Shown one piece after another: positions 34,101-34,259 of a stretch of 34,259 nt of DNA. The notes beneath the pieces were generated by a model. That model was not told the DNA's origin. It saw only the letters and a list, made by a program, of their open reading frames with translations, and searched no databases. Position 1 is the first letter of the stretch. Every line of letters starts with the position of its first letter. Source of the stretch: Alloprevotella sp. (GTDB lineage Bacteria; Bacteroidota; Bacteroidia; Bacteroidales; Bacteroidaceae); the NCBI GenBank assembly GCA_017446765.1, contig JAFSQD010000011.1, positions 1-34,259 of the forward strand, written 5' to 3'. The translations under genes were made by a program, and so were the position numbers.

Positions 34101-34259
34101 CCAGAGACTGTCAGCACCGACTACGACATGTGCGACCGCCTCTACTTTGACGAACTGACCTTCGAGCGAGTGATGGATATCCTTGACTTGGAGCACCCCC
34201 ACGGCGTCATCGTCTCCACTGGCGGACAGATACCCAACAACCTCGCCATACGCCTTGAC
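31128..34259 (+). CDS. carAB: CarA-CarB fusion, glutamine-dependent carbamoyl-phosphate synthase (3' end outside window)
   Basis: One continuous frame of 1044 codons is visible, with no stop. Residues 1 to about 365 are CarA: the glutaminase triad is Cys261 in GICMGNQ, His345 and Glu347 in FHPEA, with SQNHGYAVD between. A short Lys/Glu-rich linker (about 366-388) leads into CarB at KKVLLLGSGALKIGEAGEFD. The first ATP-grasp unit has VIVRAAYALGGLGSGF and VEKSLKGWKEIEYEVVRD. The allosteric/oligomerisation helix set follows. The second synthetase unit starts VVVLGSGAYRIGSSVEFDW and is cut at the edge. The enzyme makes carbamoyl phosphate for pyrimidines and arginine. Its wording (GGLGSG, ENFDPLGIHTGES, STGGQIPNN) is closer to eukaryotic CAD than to E. 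coli CarB. Full length should be near 1460. Confidence 0.92.
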   Translation, partial: MDNNKFRKQRLCTLVLSDGTKFHGTSFGYDKAVAGEVVFNTAMTGYPESLTDPSYAGQIMVLTFPLVGNYGVPPFTLEEDGLATFMESERIHASAIIVSDYSEMESHWNSRESLSEWLKREQIPGITGIDTRELTKVLREQGVMMGKILFDDQPDEVPEATYEGINWVEKVSCRQPMTYGAGGKHRVVLVDCGVKHNIIRNLLRRNVEVVRVPWDYDFNSLDFDGLFLANGPGDPDMCETTVGHIRRFFDNPNVRPCMGICMGNQLLAKAAGATIYKLKYGHRSHNQPVRMVGTNRCFVTSQNHGYAVDTTTLADDWQPLFVNMNDGSNEGVRHKQHPWFSAQFHPEAASGPLDTEFLFDLFIEALDTGQLPKAFATTEEKVQEKAKLKKVLLLGSGALKIGEAGEFDYSGSQALKALREEGIETVLINPNIATVQTSEGVADKIYFLPVTPFFVERVIEKERPDGILLAFGGQTALNCGVELHRCGVLEKYGVHVLGTPVQAIMDTEDRELFVERLNEIDVKTIKSEACEDIDAARRAAAGLGYPVIVRAAYALGGLGSGFCDNEQELERTCEKAFSFSPQVLVEKSLKGWKEIEYEVVRDKYDNCVTVCNMENFDPLGIHTGESIVIAPSQTLTNAEYHKLRTLAIRIVRHIGIVGECNVQYALDPNSEDYRVIEVNARLSRSSALASKATGYPLAFVAAKLGLGYGLFELKNSVTKETSAFFEPALDYVVCKIPRWDLGKFRGVNRELGSSMKSVGEVMAIGRNFEEAIQKGIRMVGQGLHGFVGNKELKIEDIRASLSAPTDERILVIEKAFFDDMSVEEIHQLTKIDKWFLHKLEHIYTINRELKALKTPDTLDAELLREAKIFGFTDFQIARALHMEKDMEMEQAQLLVRQRRKEMGIMPYIKQIETLAAEYPAQTNYLYLTYSAVAHDVHFPTGNGTEAAQRAVVVLGSGAYRIGSSVEFDWCGVQALNTIRKEGYQSVMINYNPETVSTDYDMCDRLYFDELTFERVMDILDLEHPHGVIVSTGGQIPNNLAIRLD

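Overview
The window looks like a Bacteroidales chromosome, most plausibly from the Prevotella group. Three things point there. Many start regions carry the Bacteroidetes -7 promoter element TAnnTTTG, sometimes with a TTTG-like -33 element. Predicted signal peptides end so that Gln is the first mature residue. The housekeeping genes are typical of the phylum: glycine-lipid acyltransferases, RibBA, two-domain NadE, MenG, a long PurF-like amidotransferase next to carbamoyl-phosphate synthase, and a eukaryote-like CarB. The genus is an inference.

Region 1 (1-1053) is gene-free and rich in repeats: a 19-bp hairpin, a 27-bp hairpin-bearing tandem repeat, and a good promoter at 665-696 followed by a leader of about 350 nt.

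Region 2 (1054-14115) is a run of ten plus-strand genes, nearly all for exported proteins and visibly AT-richer than the rest. In order: two paralogous small secreted proteins; a DUF4384-like protein; an outer-membrane barrel candidate; a leucine-rich-repeat plus caspase-fold protease; a membrane CHASE2 protein with no output domain; a transglutaminase-like protein; a barrel plus OmpA-like protein; a TPR-like plus caspase-fold protease; and a second DUF4384-like protein. The set reads as one envelope-located proteolytic or sensing system and is the most interesting part of the window. Its function cannot be read from sequence.

Region 3 (14136-25588) is housekeeping on the minus strand: nadE, an LptF/LptG-type permease, ribBA, a CapA-like lipoprotein and an aspartate aminotransferase in tight succession, then the glycine-lipid pair glsA/glsB, then menG and aroE. 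One 42-residue lipoprotein candidate is embedded on the plus strand at 15831-15959.

Region 4 (25589-34259) holds an orphan LuxR/NarL-type response regulator facing panB across a strong bidirectional terminator, a HAD phosphatase, a PurF-like gene broken by a one-base deletion, and an in-frame CarA-CarB fusion that runs off the right edge. The PurF-like and Car genes would feed nucleotide synthesis.
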